Shown: piece by piece, positions 25,390 to 35,450 of the stretch
Layout: each line of letters opens with the position of its first letter
How positions within the stretch are numbered: position 1 is the first letter of the stretch
Assembly (NCBI GenBank): GCA_965218625.1
Contig: CBDCLG010000013.1
Coordinates: 160,807-224,806, forward strand
DNA from: Bin5 sp965218625
GTDB taxonomy: Bacteria > Chloroflexota > Anaerolineae > Caldilineales > Caldilineaceae
Length of the DNA: 64,000 bases
Reading direction: 5' to 3'
Position numbers and translations under genes: made by a program
Notes under the pieces: model-generated
Seen by the model: only the letters and a program-made list of their open reading frames with translations
Databases searched by the model: none
Told to the model about the DNA's origin: nothing

Positions 25390-25953
25390 TCACTCACTGC
25401 TCAAGGGCATGCCGAAGACTCTGATATCGCGCCAGGCCACCCAGCTGGGACTGTCTCGGGTCAGAATCAGCGCCTGTTCGATTTCCCGCGGCGGAAGAAT
25501 GGGTAGTTCCAGGGTCTGTCCATCTTCGGTGTAGAGGTCGGCGAAGCGCGTGTGAAGCGTCCACACGCCCGATCCGTTTTCGAGCCATACTTCGTGGGTC
25601 GTTGGGCCGGGTGGGGCTTGCGTGACAACCAGCTCCATTTTAGCGACCGTGTAGTTATCGTCAAGGACCACCTGGACCCAATGTGACGGGGGACCTCCGG
25701 CGCTCCACATTGTTTCCTCCTCGCCGTCGAATGCAAGATGGGCAAGTTCGCTGTGGTTGGAGGCACGCGCAACGCCTGACGGGGCGACGTTCGGACTCGA
25801 TTCCGACGCTGGCATTGCCGCTGCCTGCAATTCGGCCAGGCGCTGTGTAAGAAGGGAATCTGCGGCTAGTGGTAAAGGCCGCGGGGCCAGAGTACAGGCC
25901 GCGACAGTGAACAGGCCGACCAGGCCGATTGTCAACGATCTGACATTTCTCAT
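25390..25953 (-). CDS. Lipoprotein with a discoidin (F5/8 type C)-like domain
   Basis: 187 residues. The signal peptide ends in the lipobox VAAC (Cys20). After a Pro/Ala-rich stretch, 'ASNHSELAHLAFDGEEETMWSAGG', 'SHWVQVVLDDNYTVAKMELV' and a terminal 'AWRDIRVFG' form the strand order of F5/8C carbohydrate-binding domains. It would sit on the outer face of the cytoplasmic membrane or envelope, binding glycans or an envelope partner. It is the intact counterpart of the discoidin-like part of the pseudogene near 11.7 kb. It lies 103 nt upstream of the sulfatase on the same strand, so the pair may handle sulfated polysaccharide. Confidence 0.75.
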   Translation of the reverse strand: MRNVRSLTIGLVGLFTVAACTLAPRPLPLAADSLLTQRLAELQAAAMPASESSPNVAPSGVARASNHSELAHLAFDGEEETMWSAGGPPSHWVQVVLDDNYTVAKMELVVTQAPPGPTTHEVWLENGSGVWTLHTRFADLYTEDGQTLELPILPPREIEQALILTRDSPSWVAWRDIRVFGMPLSSE

Positions 25954-26166
25954 CTGCCTTCATCCTTTCCGTTTGTCAGCTGGCCCGAGCACAGGAGGTC
26001 TTGATATGCGTCAGGTGAAAGGTAGTTTCGGTTGAAACTGCCATATGCTCGGCGTTGATGGAATCGGAGGGAAGCATCCACTAACTTTCCTCTCGCCGCG
26101 GGCATTTTCGAATTCAGGTGACCTGTAAAGGGCGCTCTCTGAATGGTCGGCGGCCAAGCTTCCTCA

Positions 26167-28050
26167 TCACGACCGCAGGTGGTACACGATGAAGCGCGGC
26201 TGTGGCGCATCGTCAACGATGACTTCGCCGCCGGGATACATCTCCCGGAGGCGATCGATTTCAGCGGCATAGTGCCCGACCAGCAGATATGTGACCGGCC
26301 CTTCGTGGATCTTTTCCAATTCAAATGTACCGTATTCCCGCGAACGGTCCATCCCCTGGCTGCCGCGGTGCAGGAAGCGGACACTTTCGTAGTTGAAACT
26401 CCACCTGCCCGAGTAGAAATATATCACTCCCGGGTTTTCGAACGAGTGAGCCGCGGAAAGGCCGTCAATGTGATCGGGGGCGAAGGCAAATCTCAGGGTC
26501 GGGCTTTGCGCCAGCTCCCCGAAATAGTATCTCACGTTCCAGACGCTGCTGGCGAGCAGTGTCAGGGCGACGCCCGCCAATGCGATATTTCGGCCGTTTA
26601 ACCCGAATCTGCGTTGAACGAGACCGACGATACCGGTGGCGCCAATCGCGGCCAGACCGACAATAAACGGGACTGCCGCGATACTGCGCCTTAAGGTCCC
26701 GGATTCCGGAAGGGCAAAGACCTGAGCGAGAATCGCGAGGACCACAACCATTGCGGCAAGCAGGTAGGGCGGGCTCCTCCATTTCCTGATCGACAGGGCA
26801 AGACCAATGTAGGCCAGCGCCGCGATTCCGAGGTCAAACGGGCTTGCGCCGCCCGTGCCGTCCACGCCATCCGACCTCAATTGCCTGGCAAGGATGGTTA
26901 GAGATTCCCATGCACGCGTGGCGAAGAAGGAGGCCTTTTGGGCGAAATCTCCGGCCTGCGGGAACTCGTTGGAGCGAAAGACGGACGCCATGCCCGTGCG
27001 GTGCATGTAAACATCCCAGTTGTCAAACAGGAATAGGAGGAAGGGAGTCGAGACAATCAGGGTCCCTAAGGCATAGAGCGCCAGCGTGACAAGAGTGTCT
27101 GCGAACTGGTCTCGCTTGAGAAAGAGATAGACGGCGAGCGTCGCGGCGACAGCAACGGCGAAGGCGGGAAAAGCGAGGTAGGTATACGGTAAGAGACCCA
27201 TTACGGCGCCTGCGGCCAGCCAACGCCAGGGACACTGCGTTCGTATCGCCCACAGCATAGCAGCGCTGGCCAAGGCGGCGGCAAAGGGAAGCGACACCAA
27301 CTGATAGCCTACCCGGCTGAAATGCAGGTGCCAATAGCTGACGACCAGGACAACTGCCCCAATCAGTGCAACCTGGCGCCCGAATCCCAGTCGAAGAAGC
27401 AGATGGGTTGCGGGGACAGCGGCGATTCCAAAGAGCGCGGATGAAAGGCGAACGGAGAAGATGGAGGCATCCAGGAGCCAGACCGAGAGAGCAGTCAGGT
27501 AGATGGCGCCGGTCATGTTACCCAGCGCGCCCGACGTGTATACGCCTATCCAGCCCTGATCAAGGATGCGCAGGGCGTCGATCCCGTTCCAGGCTTCATC
27601 CCCATTGAATCCGTTCGGAATGTCGCCCAGGCGGTAGATTCGCAGAAAGGCTGCCAGGGCGGTAAGGAGGGCGACTGTAAGCAGCTCCCACCTGTTGCGG
27701 TGGGTCCACGAACGCACGAAGGCCCTGGTCCATTGCCATTGCGGGGCCGGCGTCTCCCAGAAAGTGCCGGTTGCCCGAGGCTTTCGGCGTGCTCCTGGTA
27801 TGGTTTTGGATCCAGCAGCAGCGGTCGCAGGGGGATTCGTTCTTGCGGGGCGGCTCACGTCCTGCTGCCCGGATTCGTGAGCTGACAGTTCCTCGAGGCC
27901 GGCGCCGCAGAGGTCGCAGAATTGAAAGGCGCCGGGATTCTCGGCGTTGCACACGGGGCAGGTGCGTGAAAGCGGAAGGCCACATGATCCGCAGAAGTCG
28001 GCCGAATGACGGTTTAGGTACTCGCAGTTGAAGCAGAGGGTAAACTGCAT
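26167..28050 (-). CDS. GT-C glycosyltransferase (family 39/PMT-like) with N-terminal double zinc ribbon
   Basis: 627 residues. Residues 1-50 form two zinc ribbons: Cys6, 9, 20, 23 and Cys31, 34, 45, 48 (CxxC-x10-CxxC-x7-CxxC-x10-CxxC). A Pro/Arg-rich linker leads to about ten membrane helices from residue 122. 'GFNGDEAWNG' (147-156) in the first outer loop contains the Asp151-Glu152 pair of GT-C enzymes, which use polyprenyl-phosphate sugars. The C-terminal soluble part (about 540-627) has 'NPGVIYFYSGRWSFNYESVRF'. It is the last gene of the seven-gene membrane cluster and a paralogue of the next gene, 72 nt upstream in the transcript. Acceptor and sugar are unknown. Confidence 0.85.
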   Translation of the reverse strand: MQFTLCFNCEYLNRHSADFCGSCGLPLSRTCPVCNAENPGAFQFCDLCGAGLEELSAHESGQQDVSRPARTNPPATAAAGSKTIPGARRKPRATGTFWETPAPQWQWTRAFVRSWTHRNRWELLTVALLTALAAFLRIYRLGDIPNGFNGDEAWNGIDALRILDQGWIGVYTSGALGNMTGAIYLTALSVWLLDASIFSVRLSSALFGIAAVPATHLLLRLGFGRQVALIGAVVLVVSYWHLHFSRVGYQLVSLPFAAALASAAMLWAIRTQCPWRWLAAGAVMGLLPYTYLAFPAFAVAVAATLAVYLFLKRDQFADTLVTLALYALGTLIVSTPFLLFLFDNWDVYMHRTGMASVFRSNEFPQAGDFAQKASFFATRAWESLTILARQLRSDGVDGTGGASPFDLGIAALAYIGLALSIRKWRSPPYLLAAMVVVLAILAQVFALPESGTLRRSIAAVPFIVGLAAIGATGIVGLVQRRFGLNGRNIALAGVALTLLASSVWNVRYYFGELAQSPTLRFAFAPDHIDGLSAAHSFENPGVIYFYSGRWSFNYESVRFLHRGSQGMDRSREYGTFELEKIHEGPVTYLLVGHYAAEIDRLREMYPGGEVIVDDAPQPRFIVYHLRS

Positions 28051-28122
28051 TGTCGTTTTCGGAATATCAGGCTGGTCTCGGTGCGAACCCCAACCTCGGT
28101 TACGGTGAATTCGGTCAGTCGG

Positions 28123-30045
28123 TCAGGAGCTGAGGTGGTAGACGATGAAGCGGGGGCGAGGTTCGCTATCGATGATGACGTCGCCGCCTGGATATAGCTG
28201 CCTGAGCCGGTCGATTTCCTGGGCGTAGTGACCGATCAGGACGTAGGTTACCGGGCCTTCATCGACTTTCTCCAGGTCAAATGTGCCAAATTCATCTGAA
28301 CGGTTGATTCCCTTACTTTCCGGGTACAGAAAGCGGACAGATTCATAGTCGAAGGCCCAGCGGCCAGAATAGAAGTAGATTGTGCCTGGGTTTTCGAAGG
28401 AGTGTGCCGATTCCAGGGCCTCAACGTGGTCCGGGGCAAAGGCCCAATCCAATTGATTGCTTTGCGCCAGTTCATCAAAGTAGTATTGCAGATTCCAGAA
28501 GGAGCCAGCAATCAGTACAAGAGTGAGCGCGCCGATGGCGGCAAAGCGCCCGCTCTCTCCGAAGCCGCTGCGAATGATGTTGACGATGCTGACGACCCCG
28601 ACGCCGGCGAGCCCGAACACCCAGGGGATCGCAGTGATGCTGCGCCTCATCGTACCTGTGGAGGGGTCGGTTACGACCAGTACGGACAGGGCGCCGAGGA
28701 CCGCGAGCAGTGCCAGGAGATAGGGAGGGCTGCGCCACCTCCAGACTGAGACGGCAAGCCCGACGTATGCAAGGATTGCGACTCCCATATCGACTGCGCC
28801 TTTGCCGCCGGAACCGTCGGTCCCGTCAACCCTGGGGTTCCTCATTAGGAGCGTCAGGGAGTCCCATGTGCGCTGAGCGAGAAAGCCGGCTTGCTCGGAG
28901 AGTGGCTGGCCTTGCGGAAACTCATGCGAGCGGAAGACCCACACTTGACCCATGCGTCCCGTCTGTACGGTCGGCGAGGAAACAGTGGTGGAAATGACCG
29001 GGATCAGGGCGATGAACAGACCGATCGAAAAGAGGGCAAGCGATAGCAGCGTGGGTTTCAATTGGTCCCGTTGAAGAAAGAGATAGACGGCCAGGACCGC
29101 GAGTGTGGCAGCAAAGAAGCTGGGATAGGCGAAGTATGTATATGGGGCAAGGCCGAGCAGGGCTCCCGCAAGCGGCCATGCGAGGCGACTGCGGGAACGC
29201 ATTGCAAAGATGAGGGCGGCCGCCGCCACAGTGCAGGCAAATGGCAGAGCGACCACGGGAAAAGTCACCCTGCTCATGTGGAGATGCCAGTGACTTACCG
29301 CCAGCGCGGTCGTGGCGAACAACGCCGCCAGGCGACCGAACCCGATCCTGAACAGCAGGTAAGCCGCGGGTATGGTAGCGATACCGAAGATTGCCATAGA
29401 AAGGCGGACCGTAAAGATGGAAGCATCAAGGAACAGAATCAGCAGTGCGGTGACGTAAAAGGTGCCGGCCGCCTGTCCCAGAGCGCTCCCACTTTGGAGG
29501 CCAATCCATCCTTCCTCGAGGATGCGTTGCGCCTCCAGCCCGCTCCACGCTTCGTCACCGTGGAAACCGGCGGGATAGTCCGCCAATCGGTAGATGCGCA
29601 GGAAGGCGGCAATTGCCGTGAGCACGATGACCGCCAGCACCTCCCAGCGGTACATGTAGGCCCACTCTTTCAGAAAGGGCACCGACCATCGCCATTCGAT
29701 GACGGGCGAGTCCCACGTCAGGCCGAGCGGCCGCAGGTGGGCGGAAATTCTTGAAAGGCGAGCATTGGGCAGACTGAAGGAGCCATGGCGAATGCGCCCA
29801 GCCGAGGTTTCGGAGGATGGGACGGGGTTGGAAACGGAGGAGGAGGCTGCAGGAAGGGCGGCCCCGCAGGCATCACAGAACGTTAGACTGCGGGGGTTAT
29901 CTGCACCGCATTTGGGGCAATCCGCAGCCATGCCCAGACCGCAGTGCCCACAGAATCTGGCTTCAGCGCGATTCGGTTGTTCGCAGGCGGCACAGCGCTG
30001 CAACTCTTGAACTGCGCCGTCTGCCGCAAGTTCACTTGCAGGCAT
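28123..30045 (-). CDS. GT-C glycosyltransferase (family 39/PMT-like) with N-terminal double zinc ribbon, paralogue
   Basis: 640 residues, closely similar to the downstream paralogue along its whole length, for example 'GFHGDEAWSGLEAQRILEEGWIGL' against the paralogue's equivalent and 'NPGTIYFYSGRWAFDYESVRF' near the end. The ribbon cysteines are 18, 21, 32, 35 and 43, 46, 57, 60, with the same x10/x7/x10 spacing. The acidic pair is Asp164-Glu165. The tandem duplication with divergence suggests two related sugar-transfer steps. It follows the Agl23-like/NHL gene by 15 nt. Confidence 0.85.
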   Translation of the reverse strand: MPASELAADGAVQELQRCAACEQPNRAEARFCGHCGLGMAADCPKCGADNPRSLTFCDACGAALPAASSSVSNPVPSSETSAGRIRHGSFSLPNARLSRISAHLRPLGLTWDSPVIEWRWSVPFLKEWAYMYRWEVLAVIVLTAIAAFLRIYRLADYPAGFHGDEAWSGLEAQRILEEGWIGLQSGSALGQAAGTFYVTALLILFLDASIFTVRLSMAIFGIATIPAAYLLFRIGFGRLAALFATTALAVSHWHLHMSRVTFPVVALPFACTVAAAALIFAMRSRSRLAWPLAGALLGLAPYTYFAYPSFFAATLAVLAVYLFLQRDQLKPTLLSLALFSIGLFIALIPVISTTVSSPTVQTGRMGQVWVFRSHEFPQGQPLSEQAGFLAQRTWDSLTLLMRNPRVDGTDGSGGKGAVDMGVAILAYVGLAVSVWRWRSPPYLLALLAVLGALSVLVVTDPSTGTMRRSITAIPWVFGLAGVGVVSIVNIIRSGFGESGRFAAIGALTLVLIAGSFWNLQYYFDELAQSNQLDWAFAPDHVEALESAHSFENPGTIYFYSGRWAFDYESVRFLYPESKGINRSDEFGTFDLEKVDEGPVTYVLIGHYAQEIDRLRQLYPGGDVIIDSEPRPRFIVYHLSS

Positions 30046-30060
30046 AGCCGGACATAGCCC

Positions 30061-33000
30061 TTATCCACTTCCGAAGATGAGAATTCGATTGTTGTCGGCG
30101 TCGACGACAAGGATTTCGCCGCTCGAGGGGTCGATAGCGATGCCGGTCGGCTTGGCGAAGCGATTGAGTTCGCTGCCGTACTTGCCGAAGCTGGCGCGCA
30201 CGAATCCGTCGGCGGAGATCACGAATACCTGGGCAAACTGCGGATCGGTGGCGTAGACCGTGCCGTCGCTTGCTGCGGCCAAGTAGGGTTTGTCCCAAAC
30301 CTGATCGCTTTCCCAGGTTGGCATAGGCCACTCGGACAGCGCTTGCAGGTCGGAGGACAGGACCTGAATGCGGCGGTTCCATGCGTCGCTCACGAGGATC
30401 AGTCCGGTTGTAGGGTGAACGGCGACATCTACCGGTTCGTCGAAGTAGCCGAGCAGGATGCCTCCGCCGCCGACTTGCCGCACAAAATCACCGTTGGGGG
30501 TAAACTCGAGGATGCGCTTGTTGCCTGTATCGGCTACAAGCAGATTACCGGACGGGTGGATTGCCAGGCCGCGCGGGCCGAAGAGGACAAAGGGGTCAGC
30601 GTTTTCGCCGCTGACCGTGCCGAAAAAGCCCCATTTGCGCAGGAAGTTCCCGCTGCTGTCGAAGGCCTGAATGCGCCCGTTCCAAGTATCGGAGACGAAA
30701 ATCGTGCCGTCGGCAGCGACGGCAATGCCCCAGGGTTCTCGGAACTGGCCATCGCCGGTTTCAAGAAGGCCTGCGCCATCCGGATCGAGGCAGCCGGTGC
30801 CAACTTCGTCGGAGAGGAAGCAGGTGCTGCCGAAAGCGAGGGCGAGGGAGCCGTCCGGATTGAGGACTACCACCCGATTGTTGCCGGTATCCAGGATATA
30901 GCGGCGGGCATCCGGCCCTACCGTGATCGCCCGTGGGGCGGTCAACGGCACGCCGGCGAATTCGCCGCTGTAGAGGCCGCTGGCGGTGCGTTCGATCTCC
31001 GAGTAGTTGAAGGATGGGTCGCTGCCTACCGTCGGTACGACATCGAGATCCCAGACGAGATTTGCGATGTCTTTGCGAACGTACATGCGAAACTCTTCGA
31101 CGTGGGGCCATGCCGTGAGCGAGCGGTCAGGGTGGTTGCGGTAGAAGAATATCTGCCAAAGTCGATTGCGCCGCTCCGGATCGGTCAAGGCGTTCCAGAT
31201 TTTCGCAAAGGTCAACCCGCGATGTTGCTGCTGGTCGCCGTCCCACTCGCCCTTGTAGCTCTCTTCGGGCCACCAGATCAGACGATAGGAACGGCTGGCG
31301 TAGTCCCGCGCCACGTAGGGTTCGACCTTGGCGTAATTCTTGTCGCCGACGAGGATAATTGGCGCTTCCATAGAGTCGCCTGATGGGTTGGCGCCGTAGA
31401 AGAGGGCGTTGGGATAGAAGCGCATGTACCATGTCATTGGCCATGCTACGTCATCGTCGTAGGCGACCTGAATCTCACGTTCTCCGACCGTACGTTCGCT
31501 GATTTTTTCAATCTCTTCCAGCGCGACCTTCACGTCGGGGGACGCGTGTGCGTAGACCAGATATTCGGTCGCCATATCATAGTTGAGGTAGGTAAGCAGA
31601 TAGGAGAATCGAATTGTCAGGAGAAAAAGGAGTGCAGCCGTCACCACCGCGGTCAGACGCAGGATCTGCCTCCAGCCATAGCGAACGAATGCCACGACGA
31701 TCAATGCAACTACTGCTACGCTCGCGATAAGCACGGGGACGAAGCGGGCGGTCTGTGCCAGTGAATCCAGCTCGCGTCCGCCCTTTGGGAAGGCGCTGAA
31801 CAAGGTGGCGACGATGAACAGTAGGGCGGGAAGCAGCGCGAATACCCACCAGCCATTGGTCGTACGCAACAGTTCCCAGTTGATACGCCGCACCAAGCGG
31901 GCGCACCACCACGCGCCAATCAGCGCCATCGGCTGCGCCAAGTGGGTCATCAGCCAAGGCATTTTTTCACCGGCGTAGGAGTAAGCCAGCCATGCCGCTA
32001 CCATCCACCAGGCGAGAAAGGCAATGACGTACGGCCGAACGAGAACGCTCGGCTGGGCGGCTGCGGACGCGTCCGCAGGCGCCGGAGTGGGGGGCTCTTC
32101 CACGGAGGAAGATTCCTCGTCTTCCTCGTCTTCCTCCTCGACTGCTTCCACCTTGCGCCAATTGCGCGCCGCAAGCCGCCACGCCAGCAGTGAGAGGGCA
32201 CCCAGGCTGAGAAAGAGGGGGAGGACTTCATACAGCAACGCTTGAAGAGTGTAGTAGTACCAGGGTTGGCTGCCGCGCTGCACTTCCTGCTGTGCAATCC
32301 AGTAGCCGAGGCTGCCAACGACGCCGGTTGCAAGCCCATTTGGGGCGTTGGTAAAGAAGGTCGTGAACAACACTATCTCGATGGCCCAAAACAATCCCAT
32401 CAAGGCGGCCCAGTTGCCGAAGGTGAGGGACTGCTCCTGCCCATTCGCAGCAGCGGCCCCGTTACCCTTGTTGTTCTTAAGCACGATGAACCAGACCATC
32501 GCGATCATCACGCTGACGGCGGTCATCAGAAGGACGAAGAGCGCCGATTTGGCCAAGTCTTCGGTGGTCGAGTAGGCGAGTGCATCCCAACCCAGAAGCA
32601 GGTGCCCGAGCGGGGCGGTGAATGGCAGGACGAGGGTAAGGAAGAGAACTGCAAGATCGCCAAAGGGGCTGAGGCGGACCGGCTCGCGCGCGCGAAAACG
32701 GCGCCAGAGGGCCGCTGCGACCAGGAAGACGCCGAAAATCGCGCCGGACATGAACTGGTTCTCTTTGGTTGCGAATCCGAGCGCCATTGCAGCAACAGTC
32801 AAATAGAGCCACTTCAGTCTGCGTTCTTCGACGAAGCGAAAAATGCCGTACACCCAAATCATTGCGATCAAGACGATGTAGATATCGTTGCGGATGTAGC
32901 GGCTGTGGAAAAGCAGACTAGGGCTGACAAGCAGCATCAGTCCGGCGAACAACGCGCCGAGTCGTCCGAGCCAGCGCCGGTAGAACCATGCCATGCCGAT

Positions 33001-33405
33001 GGCGCCGATTCCTGCCAAGGCGGGCATGACGCGCGAAGTGGCGTCACTAACGCCGAACAGATAGTAGATGAGAGCGTTGGCGTGGAACAGAAACGGCCCG
33101 TGCATCATCGGGTTGTGTTGGTAGCTGCCGCTGCGGTAGAGTTCGTGCGAGTAGACGGCGTGCAGGCTTTCATCGTGGCTCATGCCGCGTGCCCCGAGCT
33201 CGTAGAAGCGGGTGATGACGGCCAGAATCAGGATGGCCGCCCATGCGACCAGCTCCCAGTCAAGGCGGCTAGACCGAATGATGCTACTGTCCAGCAGCAG
33301 GGAGGGCGCGCCCTCCCGTGAGTCAGTGGACTGTTTTGCTTCAGCGATGGATTGGGCCTCGTCGGCGCTCAGCGCCCGGCCTTCCGATTTTTCCTGATCA
33401 GCCAT
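30061..33405 (-). CDS. Agl23-like (TIGR03663-type) membrane protein fused to a six-bladed NHL propeller
   Basis: 1114 residues. The N-terminal polytopic part (50-640) has the two hallmarks described for the flippase-activity-associated Agl23/TIGR03663 family: the dipeptide Asp78-Glu79 in 'GMSHDESLHA' and HGP at 102-104 in 'NPMMHGPFLFHA'. A loop at about 415-450 is a run of Glu/Asp followed by Pro/Ala. Residues 640-815 are a soluble region. Residues 820-1114 are six NHL blades, seen in repeated 'GIAV..DGTIFVSDTWNGRIQAF' type units. The propeller is likely extracytoplasmic and may bind a glycan or protein partner. It is 3 nt from the upstream GT-like gene. Confidence 0.85.
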   Translation of the reverse strand: MADQEKSEGRALSADEAQSIAEAKQSTDSREGAPSLLLDSSIIRSSRLDWELVAWAAILILAVITRFYELGARGMSHDESLHAVYSHELYRSGSYQHNPMMHGPFLFHANALIYYLFGVSDATSRVMPALAGIGAIGMAWFYRRWLGRLGALFAGLMLLVSPSLLFHSRYIRNDIYIVLIAMIWVYGIFRFVEERRLKWLYLTVAAMALGFATKENQFMSGAIFGVFLVAAALWRRFRAREPVRLSPFGDLAVLFLTLVLPFTAPLGHLLLGWDALAYSTTEDLAKSALFVLLMTAVSVMIAMVWFIVLKNNKGNGAAAANGQEQSLTFGNWAALMGLFWAIEIVLFTTFFTNAPNGLATGVVGSLGYWIAQQEVQRGSQPWYYYTLQALLYEVLPLFLSLGALSLLAWRLAARNWRKVEAVEEEDEEDEESSSVEEPPTPAPADASAAAQPSVLVRPYVIAFLAWWMVAAWLAYSYAGEKMPWLMTHLAQPMALIGAWWCARLVRRINWELLRTTNGWWVFALLPALLFIVATLFSAFPKGGRELDSLAQTARFVPVLIASVAVVALIVVAFVRYGWRQILRLTAVVTAALLFLLTIRFSYLLTYLNYDMATEYLVYAHASPDVKVALEEIEKISERTVGEREIQVAYDDDVAWPMTWYMRFYPNALFYGANPSGDSMEAPIILVGDKNYAKVEPYVARDYASRSYRLIWWPEESYKGEWDGDQQQHRGLTFAKIWNALTDPERRNRLWQIFFYRNHPDRSLTAWPHVEEFRMYVRKDIANLVWDLDVVPTVGSDPSFNYSEIERTASGLYSGEFAGVPLTAPRAITVGPDARRYILDTGNNRVVVLNPDGSLALAFGSTCFLSDEVGTGCLDPDGAGLLETGDGQFREPWGIAVAADGTIFVSDTWNGRIQAFDSSGNFLRKWGFFGTVSGENADPFVLFGPRGLAIHPSGNLLVADTGNKRILEFTPNGDFVRQVGGGGILLGYFDEPVDVAVHPTTGLILVSDAWNRRIQVLSSDLQALSEWPMPTWESDQVWDKPYLAAASDGTVYATDPQFAQVFVISADGFVRASFGKYGSELNRFAKPTGIAIDPSSGEILVVDADNNRILIFGSG

Positions 33406-33408
33406 CGT

Positions 33409-35358
33409 CTACTCCCGTCTCACCCAAAGTTCGGCTTCTTCCAGGGTAGACTCGTCCCCGGAAAGTTGCCCCCGCTCTCTCAAGAGAATCCACCTCAAGC
33501 GGGGGCCGACACCGACCAGGTCTGTCGGCAGCCAGCGTTGAATTGCTGCGTAACTGCTGCCAATATAACCGCTGGGCAGGTTGAGCCGCTCACCTTCGCG
33601 GCCGGCGCCGCTCTGGCTCACGATCAAAGCATCAACTTCCAATTCTCTCAACTGGGAGCCAGGTTGCCAACGCAGATCGAGCATGGAGCGCAAATGCCAG
33701 GCGAAGAACGGCAGGTGACTGGGTTTCACGTGCAGATAAACCGGAATGGCCGTACTTTTGCCCGCGCGCAGAAAGCTCAGGCGTGTAACGTCCTCCGCCA
33801 ATAGAGCGATTCCATCGTCTCCCACCTCAGCAAAGAGGCTGTGTACCTGACTTGCTTCCGGGCGCAGATTCATCTTCCAACTGCTGCTCGCCTGTACCAG
33901 GAAAATGGTCGCCAGAAACAGCAAACCGAATGCCTGCCCCCCCGCTCGCGCGCCCGCCCACAGGAAAAGAAAAAGGCCCAAAGCCGGGATGAGCAGGTAG
34001 AATGCCGTCAGACGCCAGTCAAAGCTGCCATTGCGCAGCGACTCGGTCAGAATACCTGTCCAGAAGTATGACGTTACAAGCAGGATACCCATGGTCGCGA
34101 GGGTCAGCAAACCGGCTTCGTTCTTGTAGAGCCCTCGGTTCAGCCCAAAGCGGAGTATCGTGGTTGCCGTACCTGCGGCCAGCAGCGTCAAGGGAAGGCC
34201 GAGAACGAGCAAACTGACGGGCGTTCGCCCGGGCAAAAGTATCAGCATTAACCCCCAACCTACACCTCCTGCCAGGACACGCAACCATTTCGTACGGGCA
34301 GAATCCCGCCAAGGGACTTCCCCGTTCAGGCCATGTTGGCCCTGGTCCTCATCGCTTCCATTCGATGGACGACCTATCTGCGCAAGTGAGATGAACAGCC
34401 CGATTCCGCCAAACAGGAGCAGGAACGGTTCGTCTACCAGAAGGCTGAGCAGGGCCCAATTCAAAGGGTATTCTTGCTGCGCGTGCAGAAGGGGAGCGGT
34501 ATTGGAACCGCCGAGCAGGTGCTCAACGGCGAAGCCGACGCTTTCGCCAATGAGGGCCAAACCCGTGAAATGGGCGAAGAAACCGGTTGCACCAATGACC
34601 ATCGTCCCCAGGCAAATGGCTGCCGCTCGCCTTCGCATTCCTTCCTCGAACAGATGCCGAGTGTTGTCGTATCTCAGCACGAGCGCAAACAGCATTGTCG
34701 GCAGCAACAGCCATGCCAGCGGTCCGCTGATCAGGAATAGCCCACCTGCCGCAGGAAGCCACGCTGCCCTGCTTCCAGCTTCACTATCGTCGAACAGCCA
34801 CCCTAACAAGGGTATGGCTGTCAAGAGCGAGAGTGTAGCGCTATCCGCCATGCGACTGAATGAGAGCAACCAGGGGTCGAAGGCGAAGAGGAACGCGGCC
34901 ATCAAGGCCCCCGCTCGCCCCATACTGCCGCGGAGCGTCCATGCCGCCAGTACGAGTCCAGCGCCCGCGGCGGCGGGCACGAGGCGGGCCCAAAAGGCGT
35001 TGCCCCCGCCGGTCAGGAAAAAGAGCCCTCGCTGGAGCGAAAAGAGCAGCGGGCTTACAGGTGCGCCCTGATCGGGGAGCCGGCTCGCTTCAAGAAGACC
35101 GTAAGAATGGGCCAGCCAAGCCGGCCAGATTTGCGCCGCCTCCCAGGGTGAAATCGGTTCCGAAATGCCCAGACCGTAGAGACGCAGGCTCAACGCTAAC
35201 AGGAACAGGAGCGCGTACAATGCTTGCTCTACGTTGGGCCCGCTTCCGACGGCAACGGAAACGACCGCGGGCAGCTTCTCCTTTGCCGGTCGTTCGTCCT
35301 CAGTGTCTGATGTCTGCGATTCAGATGTTTCAGTCGGATTCTCTTCTGACACCGGCAA
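33409..35358 (-). CDS. Polytopic GT-C-like membrane protein
   Basis: 649 residues. A hydrophilic Glu/Thr/Ser-rich N-terminus (1-45) is followed by about 12 hydrophobic segments to about residue 500. The first outer loop, 'GLGISEPISPWEAAQIWPAWLAHSYGLLE' in overall plan, occupies the position of the GT-C acidic loop but shows Glu in 'SPWEAAQ' and not the Asp-Glu pair of its neighbours. The C-terminal soluble domain (520-649) contains 'VDALIVSQSGAGREGERLNL'. The overall form matches family-39-like transferases. It may be a non-catalytic or divergent partner in the cluster. It lies 92 nt downstream of the DUF2298 gene. Confidence 0.75.
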   Translation of the reverse strand: MPVSEENPTETSESQTSDTEDERPAKEKLPAVVSVAVGSGPNVEQALYALLFLLALSLRLYGLGISEPISPWEAAQIWPAWLAHSYGLLEASRLPDQGAPVSPLLFSLQRGLFFLTGGGNAFWARLVPAAAGAGLVLAAWTLRGSMGRAGALMAAFLFAFDPWLLSFSRMADSATLSLLTAIPLLGWLFDDSEAGSRAAWLPAAGGLFLISGPLAWLLLPTMLFALVLRYDNTRHLFEEGMRRRAAAICLGTMVIGATGFFAHFTGLALIGESVGFAVEHLLGGSNTAPLLHAQQEYPLNWALLSLLVDEPFLLLFGGIGLFISLAQIGRPSNGSDEDQGQHGLNGEVPWRDSARTKWLRVLAGGVGWGLMLILLPGRTPVSLLVLGLPLTLLAAGTATTILRFGLNRGLYKNEAGLLTLATMGILLVTSYFWTGILTESLRNGSFDWRLTAFYLLIPALGLFLFLWAGARAGGQAFGLLFLATIFLVQASSSWKMNLRPEASQVHSLFAEVGDDGIALLAEDVTRLSFLRAGKSTAIPVYLHVKPSHLPFFAWHLRSMLDLRWQPGSQLRELEVDALIVSQSGAGREGERLNLPSGYIGSSYAAIQRWLPTDLVGVGPRLRWILLRERGQLSGDESTLEEAELWVRRE

Positions 35359-35450
35359 CCTATGGTTCCTTGCTTACCGTACCTGACGTTGGCCTTGCTG
35401 ACAGTCGTGTTTATTCCTGTAGTTCGAGAGGCCGCGGATGATGGCGGCCG

